DNA of 64,000 nucleotides from NCBI GenBank assembly GCA_041725895.1, contig JBGRQA010000011.1:100954-164953 (forward strand). Reading direction: 5' to 3'. Below are positions 53,459-63,400 of this stretch, in pieces. Source of the stretch: JBGRQA01 sp041725895. GTDB taxonomy: Bacteria > Bacteroidota > Bacteroidia > Bacteroidales > Marinifilaceae. Made by a program: the position numbers and the translations under genes. How positions within the stretch are numbered: the first letter of the stretch is position 1; the number at the start of each line of letters is the position of its first letter. The notes beneath the pieces are model-generated. The model ran no database searches. It worked only from the letters and a program-made list of their open reading frames with translations, and was not told where the DNA came from.

Positions 53459-53740
53459 TTACAATTCAAATCCCTTATTAAATTCCACTCTCCAGACCAA
53501 TTGAGATAATTTTTTCTCTTCATTCAGCCTATATGTTAACATATTATGAATCTCGAGTTCCTTCCAAATCTCTTCAAGCTTAGACTCATCAGTTGGAGTT
53601 AAAAAGAAAATGGCTGCAGTAAGTCTTGTTAATATATTCTCATAGGGTAATTCCCAGGCTAAAAGTAATCCTTTGGCTTTCAACGCTTCTAAATGCTTCT
53701 TTACTGCTTTGATTTCAGGAACATTTCCAATCTGTACCAT
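53459..53740 (-). CDS. Unknown protein of the NRPS cluster (93 residues)
   Basis: A 93-residue soluble protein with a helix (PEIKAVKKHLEALKAKG), a strand-helix middle (ILTRLTAAIFFLTP) and a final strand pattern (SQLVWRVEFNKGFEL). No known motif. It is the first of three consecutive unknown small genes after htpG on the same strand, with a gap of 104 nt to htpG. Its function is not known. Confidence 0.65.
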   Translation of the reverse strand: MVQIGNVPEIKAVKKHLEALKAKGLLLAWELPYENILTRLTAAIFFLTPTDESKLEEIWKELEIHNMLTYRLNEEKKLSQLVWRVEFNKGFEL

Positions 53741-53844
53741 AATAATTTGATTTTGGGTTAATTATTTATTTTCGAATACCTGTAAAAATATATGCCATTC
53801 TTACAGAACATTAGGTATGCTTATTGTATGAATATTCTACAGTT

Positions 53845-55818
53845 TTAACTATATGCTTTGGTCATGAGTTCACAAAGTGAGTTCGAAAATTCCACTGGAT
53901 TTTCTAGTTCAAATCCTTCTATTAACAAGGCCTGATTATAGAGTATATCACTTATCCTCTTTAATTCACTTGCGCTCTTCTTTTCCTCATAAACCTTTTT
54001 TAATAGTGAGAATATCGCATGATCAGGATTAATTTCCATGATTTTTAACGCCTTCGGAGCAACTTGATTGACTCCTTTAAGCAGTTGCTCCATATTAAAA
54101 CTTGTACCGGAATTAGAATTAACAAAACAAACAGGACTTGATTTCAATCTCTTACTAATCTTCACATCCTTCACTTTTCCTTCAAGTTGGCTCTTTATTG
54201 CCTCTAGTAGATCTTTATGCTCAACCGCATTATCATCCTTTACTTTATCATCAAAATCTTTGTCCCCTTCATTTTCATCCTTTAAAACATCATCTAAATT
54301 GAAATCTTCTCGAGTTACAGATTGTAATTTTAGATCTTTATACTTGTCTAAATTTTGGGTCAGAAATTCATCAATTTTATCTACAAAATAAAGGACTTCA
54401 ATATTTTTCTCCCCAAACACTTCCAATTGAGGCATTCGTTGTATTGTGTCTATATCTTTTGCTGCAGCATAGTAGATTTCTTTTTGACCTTCAGGCATCC
54501 GGTCAACGTATTCATTTAGAGTAGTCATTTTTGCTTCATCATGGGAAGAATAAAACAACAATAGGTCTTCCAACTTTTCCTTATTTTTATACTCCATGTA
54601 GATGCCGCCTTTTAAAGCTTTACCAAACTCCGCCCAAATCTCATCATACTTGCCTCTACTATTCTTCAATAGTTTTTTCAAAGCCTCCAGAACCTTCTTC
54701 TCCAAGGCCTTCCCAATAACTTTAAGTTGCGAATCATGTTGTAAAACTTCTCTTGATATATTTAAGGAAAAGTCCTGCGAATCAACCAATCCCCTTACAA
54801 ATCGCAGATGATCAGGTAAAAGATCTTTACAATCATTCAATATAAAAACACTATTGGAATACAATTGAATACCCTTGGAGAAATCTCGATCATACAAATC
54901 TGAAGGAGCTTTTGAAGGAATAAACAACAATGCTGTAAACTCTATTTTTCCCTCGAGATTCAAATGAATAACATCGGCAAATTCATTCCAATCATGAAAA
55001 TGATGTTTATAGAATTGAAAATAATCATCGGTTGTTATATCTTTCTTATTTTTCTTCCAAATCGGAGTAATCGAATTTAAAACTTTATTATCAATTATTG
55101 TTTCCGGTTCCGCTCCCTCTAATACTTTTCCTTCTTCATCACGGGGAGTTTCCTCCCTGTAGAAATCCATATGGATGGGGTAGCTAATATAATTGGAGTA
55201 TTTTTTTACTAAATTCTGAATTGTATATTGATTGGAAAAATCCTCCTCTGGGTTTGTGGAATCTATAGCCTCTTTTCTTAAGTGCAAGGTAATTTTTGTC
55301 CCTCTGTTGCACACTTGGAATTCCTCAATCGAGTAGCTCCCATCACCTTCCGACTCCCACCTAACACCCATTTCTGCTTTTGCTGACCGGGTAACAATCT
55401 CAACTCTATCGGCCACCATAAAAGAAGAATAAAAACCAACACCAAATTTCCCAATCAAATCGAGATCATCACTTTCATTAAGTTTTTCCACAAATGCTTT
55501 TGTTCCCGATTTTGCAATAGTTCCAATGTTTTGAGTTACTTCATCATAAGTCATTCCTATTCCATTATCGGAAATAGTAAGCGTTTGATTCTCATTATTC
55601 ACCTCTATATCAATCCTTAACTCCTGATCATCCCCCAACAATTCTGAATCAGTTAAAGATTGAAAATGAACTTTATCCAAGGCATCAGAAGCATTGGATA
55701 CCAACTCTCTTAAAAATATTTCTCTATGCGTATACAAGGAGTTAATCATTAAATTCAATAACTCCTTAGTTTCAGCTTGGAAAGAACATTTTTTTTTACA
55801 CTTACTTTCTATTGACAT
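53845..55818 (-). CDS. htpG: HtpG (Hsp90-family chaperone)
   Basis: A 657-residue Hsp90-family ATP-dependent chaperone. The N-terminal ATPase has FLRELVSNASDALDK (about 39-53), ISDNGIGMT (about 82-90) and GKFGVGFYSSF (about 122-132); the middle domain has DLPLN-like RFVRGLVDSQDFSLNISREVLQ (catalytic arginine) near 340-361; the C-terminal dimer domain follows. Typical Bacteroidota HtpG begins with a different N-terminus (an NIFPII-type segment before the LRELVSNA motif), whereas this one reads like the proteobacterial/Firmicutes form. It is therefore probably a second, acquired copy. HtpG is needed for colibactin and yersiniabactin production in E. coli, so a dedicated role in folding the NRPS is plausible. 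Confidence 0.93.
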   Translation of the reverse strand: MSIESKCKKKCSFQAETKELLNLMINSLYTHREIFLRELVSNASDALDKVHFQSLTDSELLGDDQELRIDIEVNNENQTLTISDNGIGMTYDEVTQNIGTIAKSGTKAFVEKLNESDDLDLIGKFGVGFYSSFMVADRVEIVTRSAKAEMGVRWESEGDGSYSIEEFQVCNRGTKITLHLRKEAIDSTNPEEDFSNQYTIQNLVKKYSNYISYPIHMDFYREETPRDEEGKVLEGAEPETIIDNKVLNSITPIWKKNKKDITTDDYFQFYKHHFHDWNEFADVIHLNLEGKIEFTALLFIPSKAPSDLYDRDFSKGIQLYSNSVFILNDCKDLLPDHLRFVRGLVDSQDFSLNISREVLQHDSQLKVIGKALEKKVLEALKKLLKNSRGKYDEIWAEFGKALKGGIYMEYKNKEKLEDLLLFYSSHDEAKMTTLNEYVDRMPEGQKEIYYAAAKDIDTIQRMPQLEVFGEKNIEVLYFVDKIDEFLTQNLDKYKDLKLQSVTREDFNLDDVLKDENEGDKDFDDKVKDDNAVEHKDLLEAIKSQLEGKVKDVKISKRLKSSPVCFVNSNSGTSFNMEQLLKGVNQVAPKALKIMEINPDHAIFSLLKKVYEEKKSASELKRISDILYNQALLIEGFELENPVEFSNSLCELMTKAYS

Positions 55819-56012
55819 CGTACTCTCTTTTTACAAAATAAATTTATAGTATCGGGACACATATTACACTTACCCCTAACGTAAAACATGTTTACTCAAC
55901 ACAATTACAATACACAGATTATATACATATAATATTCATCAATTGACTTAACTCCTTTCTCATTATCAACAAACAAAACACTCCATGATAAATACTATTA
56001 AAACTTATCGTA

Positions 56013-57128
56013 TTAATTGATTTCTATCTTAGAACATTCTTCTTCATTCATCAACAATGATTGAACATAAATAGACTCCTGATGAATCAATTTAAAAACC
56101 GACTCAACAAACTCGTTATTCATACCTTTATTTCTTCCAAGCGTCATCATATTGGATAAAATCTTTTCCCATCTATCATTTTGTAATATCAGAATATTAT
56201 TTTCCTTTTTCAATTTACCAATCTCTTCGACAATCTTCATTCGTTCATTTAAAATCTTCATCAACTCTTTATCCTTCTTATCTATCATTTTTCTTAAAGT
56301 AGATAAAGAGTTTGAAAATTGGGTATCCTGATTGCGAAGCTTCAGTTTTAGGAGAAGATTTTCAAGTTCTGCAGGTGTAATTTGTTGTTTTGCATCACTC
56401 AATGCTTTGGGAGGATTAATATGCGATTCAATCATCAATCCATCAAAATTAAGATCCAAAGACTTCTGAGCGATCTCCAACATTAAATTAGGATTTCCAC
56501 AAATATGACTCGGATCACAGAAAATAGGTATTTCAGGAAATCTGGATTTAAAATCAAGAGGAATCTGCCATAAAGGTTCATTTCTATATTTCTTCCTTTT
56601 ATACAATGAAAAGCCTCTATGAATAACGCCAATATTACGGATACCAGCTTTAAGGAATCGTTCAACTGCTCCAATCCATAACTCTAAATCAGGATTGATT
56701 GGATTCTTAATTAAAACGTGAACTTCACTTCCTTTCAGAGTTTCAGCTAATTCCTGAATGACAAATGGATTAACCGTCGTTCTCGCTCCAATCCACAAAA
56801 TATCTACATCATTACTGATTGCTTCATAAACATGACTAGGTTTGGCTACTTCAACGGCAGTCAACATACCTGTTTTCTGTTTAACTTCTTTTAACCATTT
56901 AAGTCCAATACTGCCACTACCTGTGTAGCTTCCCGGTCTTGATCGTGGTTTCCAAATTCCCGCTCGAAAAACTCCAATACCCATTTGGCTCAATTCCATT
57001 GCGGTATTAATCATTTGCTCTCTAGACTCAGCACTACAAGGACCCGAAATTATAATTGGCCTTACAAATCTATTTTCTAATACTATATTATTTTTTTTTA
57101 GAGTATTCAATATATTACATTCATCCAT
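56013..57128 (-). CDS. Bifunctional DAHP synthase / chorismate mutase
   Basis: A 371-residue fusion. Residues about 1-265 form a KDO8P-type DAHP synthase (IISGPCSAESREQM near 26-39 with metal-binding C31; RAGIWKPRSRPGS near 55-67; FCDPSHICGN near 203-212), which condenses phosphoenolpyruvate and erythrose 4-phosphate. Residues about 275-360 form an AroQ chorismate mutase (LRKMIDKKDKELMKILNERMKIVEEIGKLKKEN, split over 284-316). The order is the one known from Bacteroidota enzymes. Placed between the exporter and htpG, 32 nt from the exporter gene, it could raise prephenate or aromatic supply for the peptide. It may instead be the ordinary housekeeping gene; a duplicate elsewhere is expected but outside the window. 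Confidence 0.92.
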   Translation of the reverse strand: MDECNILNTLKKNNIVLENRFVRPIIISGPCSAESREQMINTAMELSQMGIGVFRAGIWKPRSRPGSYTGSGSIGLKWLKEVKQKTGMLTAVEVAKPSHVYEAISNDVDILWIGARTTVNPFVIQELAETLKGSEVHVLIKNPINPDLELWIGAVERFLKAGIRNIGVIHRGFSLYKRKKYRNEPLWQIPLDFKSRFPEIPIFCDPSHICGNPNLMLEIAQKSLDLNFDGLMIESHINPPKALSDAKQQITPAELENLLLKLKLRNQDTQFSNSLSTLRKMIDKKDKELMKILNERMKIVEEIGKLKKENNILILQNDRWEKILSNMMTLGRNKGMNNEFVESVFKLIHQESIYVQSLLMNEEECSKIEIN

Positions 57129-57159
57129 ACTATGTCTAATTCTTATAAAACATTAGTTA

Positions 57160-60100
57160 TTAACCGTAAACAAACTCGTCACCTTTTGTAATATCATGTT
57201 GCACCAATTCTTTCATTTTCCCATTATTCATTTTTATAATTCTATCAGCTACATCAAAATAGTTATCATCATGTGTAATAGCAATTACGATTTTACCTTG
57301 CTTTTTCATTTCAGGAAGTATCTGCCGATAGAAAATTCGCTTATACTCGGGATCCTGATCAGCCGCCCACTCATCAAAAAGATAGATTTTGGAATCCTCA
57401 AGAAAACATTTCATTAACGAAAGCCTTTTCCGTTGTCCATTTGACAAATCAATGGTTGAAAAAACATTACCTTCCATCCAAACCTTATCCTTTAATCTTA
57501 ATAATTCCAACAAATAATCAACTTCTTCTGACTTATCCTTAATATCAACACCATACATTTGTTTAAATAAATGATTATTACTGAATATGGCTGAGTACAA
57601 CTGGCCGATTTCATTTCCATTACATTTACAACCATTCACCTCAATTACCCCTTCATCAGGAACATACAAACCAGTTAAGAGATTGGCCAAGGAAGTTTTA
57701 CCACTCCCATTCCCTCCTATTACAAATAAAATTTCACCTTGATTAACAGTTAAATTAATTGGTCCAACTCTAAAATTATTATCCTCCCCATCATTTTTAT
57801 ATTCAAACTCTACATCTTTTAATGCTACTCTTTTTACACAAACATCATTTGTATTGCTCTTAAAAAAATCCACAATATTTAAGTCCGGTTTTATGTCATC
57901 AATAAAACCGTTAATTCTTCTCCAAGCTACTTTAATCTGCATTATAGTAGGGATTGAGTTTAAAACTCCATTAATCGGACCTATTAAATACAGAACGATC
58001 ATAACAATGCCTAGCAGCTTATAATTAGGTATTTCCGGAAATAAAAAGGGAATTACAAAACTGACCATTCCTAAAACCATAATAAGAAGAGTTTCCCCTA
58101 CGAGGAAAGCATTTACGAATTTTATAAGAGCAAAACGGGATTTGATTCTCAATTCAGAACAAGAATTATCAATCTCTTTTGTATATTCTTTCTTCTTTAA
58201 AACTGATAAGCTTAATTCTTTAAATCCATACAACAATCCGTCTATCAGACCAGAATATACATTCGCTGTATTTCTTGCCTGCTCAAACAATATTCGGGTT
58301 CTCTTACTAACCGCAAAATACAGAATAGCTACGCATGCTATAACCAAAAGGATAAGCATCGTCGCCACTAAGGATATGGTTCCCAAGTAAACAAAGACAC
58401 CTACAATTGTAATAAAATTTGATATCAAACCAATGAGGACATTCACTGAATTGGAAATCATGGCTGTATCCTGATTAAGAGTAGCATATACACGTCCATT
58501 ATCTATTTTTTCAAATTTCTGATACGAAGATGAAAAAATCTTGTGCATCAACTTCATCCGCAAATCATATACTATCCACAGTGAAATATTGATCAATTTC
58601 GTCTGCACAAACTTCCTACTTGAAATATAAAATATCAGTGATAGTGCAAAATAATATAACAGATGAGTAATACTTGTTTCATTTCCAATTGAATTAATCA
58701 ATATCAAAATTATTACCATATTCGCCACACCAGACATAATACTCAATATTATTATTAGGGGTAGTGACCGAAAATAGCGGTTCTTACTGGGAATCAACTT
58801 TGATATTGCACTTAGTATCCACACACCCAATACCGCAACAAGAAATAAACCACAGCCAGTAAGAAATGAATTAGGTCCCCACACAACTGCTGCTTCCCAG
58901 GAAAAATCCAACATTGCTTCAGGCAAAACATACACACCATAAAAAAAAGGTAATGTTAAAAGAAAGGCTCCACATATTTCTACGACCGAATTTAAATTTA
59001 CGGACACAACTTTCCTTTTCCCTTTAAAGATTCCCCAAAACACCCAGACAAGAAGAGTAAATACTACCAATATGAAAATAATTAGAACAGCTGAAATCAG
59101 CGTGAATATTTTGTCTAAACCATTCTCAGCTTCTGCAATTTCATTAATCTCTTCATTATTCAACATTTTGATAATAATATTACCCAAATAAGCCGTATAA
59201 GCACTATTCGAATTTGCCAATAAGGCAACACCCACTTTCTTGTTCGGAATAAATCCTATAAAGGATGAGAAATTAGGATTAAAGCCGTCATGAAAAATTA
59301 TTGAATTCCCATACGGCCTAACATTCCATCCATAAGCATAAGAAGAATGACCATGAGGTATAATTCTCATATCAGGAATGTGTGACTTTTTGATGATATC
59401 TTCAAAACAATTACCATCTAAATAAAGTTGATATCTTAACCATTGAGCAATATCCTCTCCATTAGAGATAACATATCCTGCTGGGTTATTCCCTCTATAT
59501 CTGGGTGCATTATAGGGTCTGGGGCTAAAAAAACTAACTTTGTACCCTTTCGAAATTGCCTTTTTCAAAGGTTTTCCCACAGAAGAGTTCTTCAAATCCA
59601 ATGGGGCAAATATATTTTTCTGCAAGTATTCCTCGAATGAGACCTGGGTTATTCGCTCTATAATAAGGCCTAAAATATCATAATTAATTGTTGCATACTC
59701 ATATCTCGTCCCAGGAAAAGACTTCAATTGCAATCCATTAAACTTACGAATTGTTCTATCCAGCATCCCCTCTCCTTCACCTTTGGGTATTTTCGAAATA
59801 GTTTCTTTTGGGATACCCGATGTATGATGCAATAAATCTTTGATGGTAATCTGAACTTCTTCTCCGTCAAAAAACATCTTCAACCATGGAAGGTATTGCG
59901 ACATGTAATCATTTAACTCAATACGCCCACTTTTTTCCATTTGAAGAATGGCCAATGCGGTAAAGGCTTTTGATGTGGATCCTAATTCAAATAAAGTTTT
60001 CGATGTAACAGGAATATGATTCTCAAGATCGGCATATCCCCAATTCTTAATCTGTACTTCATTCTCACTCACAAGGACAAATGACAACCCTGGAATTCCA

Positions 60101-60243
60101 GCTCTGTCAAATAAAGATTCTATTTTGTCGCATACTTTTACAAACGAACTTGGCTTTGAAATATCATTGGCAAATAAGGATTCCCCAGATATCGAAAAAA
60201 AAATGATCGCAATAAATGTATATAAACAATACTTCATGTTCAT
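57160..60243 (-). CDS. S12 peptidase fused to cyclic-peptide-type ABC exporter
   Basis: A 1,027-residue inner-membrane protein from the start at 60243 (residues below count from the upstream frame start at 60285). A signal/anchor (17-40) is followed by a periplasmic serine hydrolase of the S12/beta-lactamase family (about 45-375): S103-x-x-K106 in ELGSTSKAFTA, tyrosine Y197 in RYEYATINYD, and HDG (332-334). Several membrane helices follow (395-418, 436-455, 475-495, 508-530), then a type I ABC exporter membrane domain (540-790) and ATPase: Walker A GGNGSGKT (857-864), signature LSNGQ (947-951), Walker B YLFDE (968-972), H1005. The order matches type II prodrug peptidases such as ZmaM (and the peptidase part ClbP/XcnG), which remove an N-acyl-D-Asn leader while the exporter moves the peptide. 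The usual YxN is YxT here. Confidence 0.85.
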   Translation of the reverse strand: MNMKYCLYTFIAIIFFSISGESLFANDISKPSSFVKVCDKIESLFDRAGIPGLSFVLVSENEVQIKNWGYADLENHIPVTSKTLFELGSTSKAFTALAILQMEKSGRIELNDYMSQYLPWLKMFFDGEEVQITIKDLLHHTSGIPKETISKIPKGEGEGMLDRTIRKFNGLQLKSFPGTRYEYATINYDILGLIIERITQVSFEEYLQKNIFAPLDLKNSSVGKPLKKAISKGYKVSFFSPRPYNAPRYRGNNPAGYVISNGEDIAQWLRYQLYLDGNCFEDIIKKSHIPDMRIIPHGHSSYAYGWNVRPYGNSIIFHDGFNPNFSSFIGFIPNKKVGVALLANSNSAYTAYLGNIIIKMLNNEEINEIAEAENGLDKIFTLISAVLIIFILVVFTLLVWVFWGIFKGKRKVVSVNLNSVVEICGAFLLTLPFFYGVYVLPEAMLDFSWEAAVVWGPNSFLTGCGLFLVAVLGVWILSAISKLIPSKNRYFRSLPLIIILSIMSGVANMVIILILINSIGNETSITHLLYYFALSLIFYISSRKFVQTKLINISLWIVYDLRMKLMHKIFSSSYQKFEKIDNGRVYATLNQDTAMISNSVNVLIGLISNFITIVGVFVYLGTISLVATMLILLVIACVAILYFAVSKRTRILFEQARNTANVYSGLIDGLLYGFKELSLSVLKKKEYTKEIDNSCSELRIKSRFALIKFVNAFLVGETLLIMVLGMVSFVIPFLFPEIPNYKLLGIVMIVLYLIGPINGVLNSIPTIMQIKVAWRRINGFIDDIKPDLNIVDFFKSNTNDVCVKRVALKDVEFEYKNDGEDNNFRVGPINLTVNQGEILFVIGGNGSGKTSLANLLTGLYVPDEGVIEVNGCKCNGNEIGQLYSAIFSNNHLFKQMYGVDIKDKSEEVDYLLELLRLKDKVWMEGNVFSTIDLSNGQRKRLSLMKCFLEDSKIYLFDEWAADQDPEYKRIFYRQILPEMKKQGKIVIAITHDDNYFDVADRIIKMNNGKMKELVQHDITKGDEFVYG

Positions 60244-60493
60244 ACTAATAGATCTAACAGGATAAATAACAAAATTAAATGACATACAAGTACATCAACT
60301 CAATAGAAGAATACTATTCGTACTGATTGGAAATTTTCTATGAATTAAAAGCGAAGGGAAATTAACAATACATAATGATATAACTATAGGATAAGGCTTC
60401 GCCGAAGAATATCACATTACATATTATTCTCTTGGTTTCGAATACACAAATATATTTTTTTTTTACAAACTAACAAAAACCTACTGAACAATA

Positions 60494-63400
60494 TTAGCTC
60501 AACTCCAATAATTCCTTCTCATGAATACTTTCATTAAATTGTTTGTAAAAAGCATTAACAAAAGGAATGCTAAATATTGAAAAATGATCTCCCTCAATCT
60601 TTCTAATATTAATACCACCGGTAGAGTAATCCTCCCAAATACTGCTATCGAAATGCTTCGATTCAACAGCCGAAAAATATTGTATTTTCGATTCTATTAA
60701 ATTACAAGGAGAGTAGTGTTTACAAGCCTTGTTCAAACTTCTTGAAAAACTCAAATATTTTATAAGCTCCTCAATACGACACTCCTCAAAACTATTTATT
60801 TCAAATCCTATAACCTCAATAATCCTTTTCCTTATTTTATTATTGTTTTGGTCCATTTTTATTAAGAATTCAACTATATCCCTCCAAAAAGATTTTAAAT
60901 CCCTATTGATATTATAATCAAAATTTTCTCCGAGATTCATAAATTGTTGAACCCATTCCAATTCTGATTTTACCATAAAATTATTCCTTCGAAGAAATTT
61001 TTCTGTATTAGGAGGAATTGCATCTATAATTCCCAAGAAAGCAACTTTTTCCCTATCTCGTTCCAACTGGCGCACCATCTCAAAAGCAATAGTCCCTCCC
61101 AGGGACCAGCCTGCAATTAGATACTCCCCTTGAGATTGAACATTCCTTACACAATCCAAATATTTTTCAGCTAATTGCTCTATAGATAAATTAACTGGTT
61201 GAATTTGTTTTAAGTTACCAGCTCTAATTCCCCAATAATTAAATCCATCTTCAGCTTGCTTGCATAATTCAATATAGCCATCAACTTCACCGCTACCATC
61301 ATGAATTAGAAAAATATTCTTCCCATTATTGCTTCCTCTTCTTAACAATACTAGGTTATCATCAAAATCACCTACATACAGCTCATTTACATCAATGTAA
61401 TTAGCCAGTTGAATAATCGTTGGATTTTTAAATATCTCGATCAGGGGAATATTTACCCTAAAAGTCTCATTGATATTATTTATACAAGAAGAGGCCTTCA
61501 ACGAATGGCCCCCCATGGCAAAGAAGTTGCCCGTTACACTTACCGCCTCCGGGGCGATGTGCAGCACCTCCGACCAGATCGATACGAGCTTCTCCTCCAA
61601 ATAATTGGCGGGGCCTACATAATCCTCCCCTGCCCGGAACTCCGGTGCGGGAAGCCCCCTGCGGTTCACCTTCCCATTGGCGGTCAAGGGCAATGCATCC
61701 AGCGCCACAAAATACCCCGGCACCATGTAATCCGGAAGCAAGCCCGACAGGTAGCTGCGCAGCTCTTCCACATCCCCTCCCTCCTGCAGTACGACGTAGG
61801 CGCACAAACACTTGTCGCCCTTCTCCTCCCTTGTTACTACAACACACTCCTTGGTATGGGCATGCCCAAGCAGTGCACTCTCGATCTCCCCCAGCTCGAT
61901 CCGGAACCCCCGAACCTTGACCTGGTGGTCGATCCGTCCCAGAAACTCGATGTTCCCATCGGGCAGCCAACGGGCCAGATCCCCCGTGCGGTACAAGCGC
62001 TGGCCTGCCTGAAACGGATGGTCAATGAACTTCTCGGCTGTCAGAACCGGATTGTTCAAGTAACCATCGGCCAATCCATCCCCACTGATGCACAACTCCC
62101 CTGCTACGCCCAATGGCTGCAAATTACGCGACTCATCTATTATGTAAACCTGCGTGTTGGACAGGGGCCTACCAATTGATAATTTCCCCAAGTCTATCGA
62201 AGCTTCGTTCACCTCCAACTCCATAGAGGTAACAGTCGTCTCGGTGGGGCCGTACTCGTTGTAAAATAAAAATCCCTCCAATTTGCGGGCCAATTCCACG
62301 GGACAGCTGTCCCCTCCTGCCAATACTCTTCGCAAATTCGGCAGCTTTCCAAAATCCAATCCCTTCAAATAGGAAGGCACCGAATGTAAATGTGTTACCA
62401 CCTGCTTGTTCAACAATGCCTCGACCTGCTCAATATCCTGCAAAACGGATTTTTCAACGCCTACCAGGACGGCTCCCGTCAGCAAAGCCAGCCACATCTG
62501 CTCTACCGATGCATCAAAGCTTATGGTCGAAAACTGAAAGATTCTTTCGTCCCTGCCGATCCCAAATTCCCTGGCCTGGCTGAAAAACAGGTTGACCACA
62601 TTCCGGTGGTTCACCACCACTCCTTTGGGCCTTCCAGTCGATCCTGATGTGTAAATCACGTAGGCCGAGGAGCTGGGCAAAATCTCCTGATCCTGAACCA
62701 ACGCCGGACGGGAAATCTGGATGGCTGCATCCAATGCTATCACTTTTTCGATCCCGGGAAACGACCTCCTCCCCTGGCTGACCAAAAGCCTTACCCCACT
62801 ATCCTTGATCATATACTCCATGCGTGTGGCGGGCAACGAAGGATCTATGGGCAGGTAAGCCTTGCCTGCTTTCAAAATGCCCAATACCCCAATGTAGAGT
62901 GCCATCGAGCGATCCAGCAGAAGCCCCACAAAACTTTCCCCCAATGCACCTTCGATAAGCAGGCAGGCTGCCAAACGATCGGAGCGTTCATTCAACTCCC
63001 GGTAACTGAGCTGTTCCTGACCAAATGAAAGGGCGATCCGATCCGGAGTCCGCCGGACCTGCTCCTCGAAGAGTTGTGGGATCGTTTTATCCTGAGGGTA
63101 ATCCGATTCGGTCGCATTGAATTCATACAAAAGTTGCTCCCTCTCTGCCTGACTCATCAGCTCCAATTCGGAAAGCTTCCCCTCCTGATTGCCGGTCAAC
63201 TGCCCAACCAGCTGCCTAAAGTAGAGGATGTACCGATCGATTGTCCCTGCCTGGAACAATTGCGTACAATAATTAAAACTCAGCAGCAATTGCTTTCCAC
63301 AATCAACGGCCGTCAAGGTCAAATCAAATTTTGAAACCCCAGGGGTGTGCTCTTGATCCGATCGGTCAAAGGCTGACAGATCTCTATACTGATCCGACTG

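Noticed and set aside
61409..62179. 256-codon open frame on the plus strand
   Set aside because: It is antisense to the adenylation and carrier domains of the NRPS, and its length is explained by the GC-rich coding on the minus strand.
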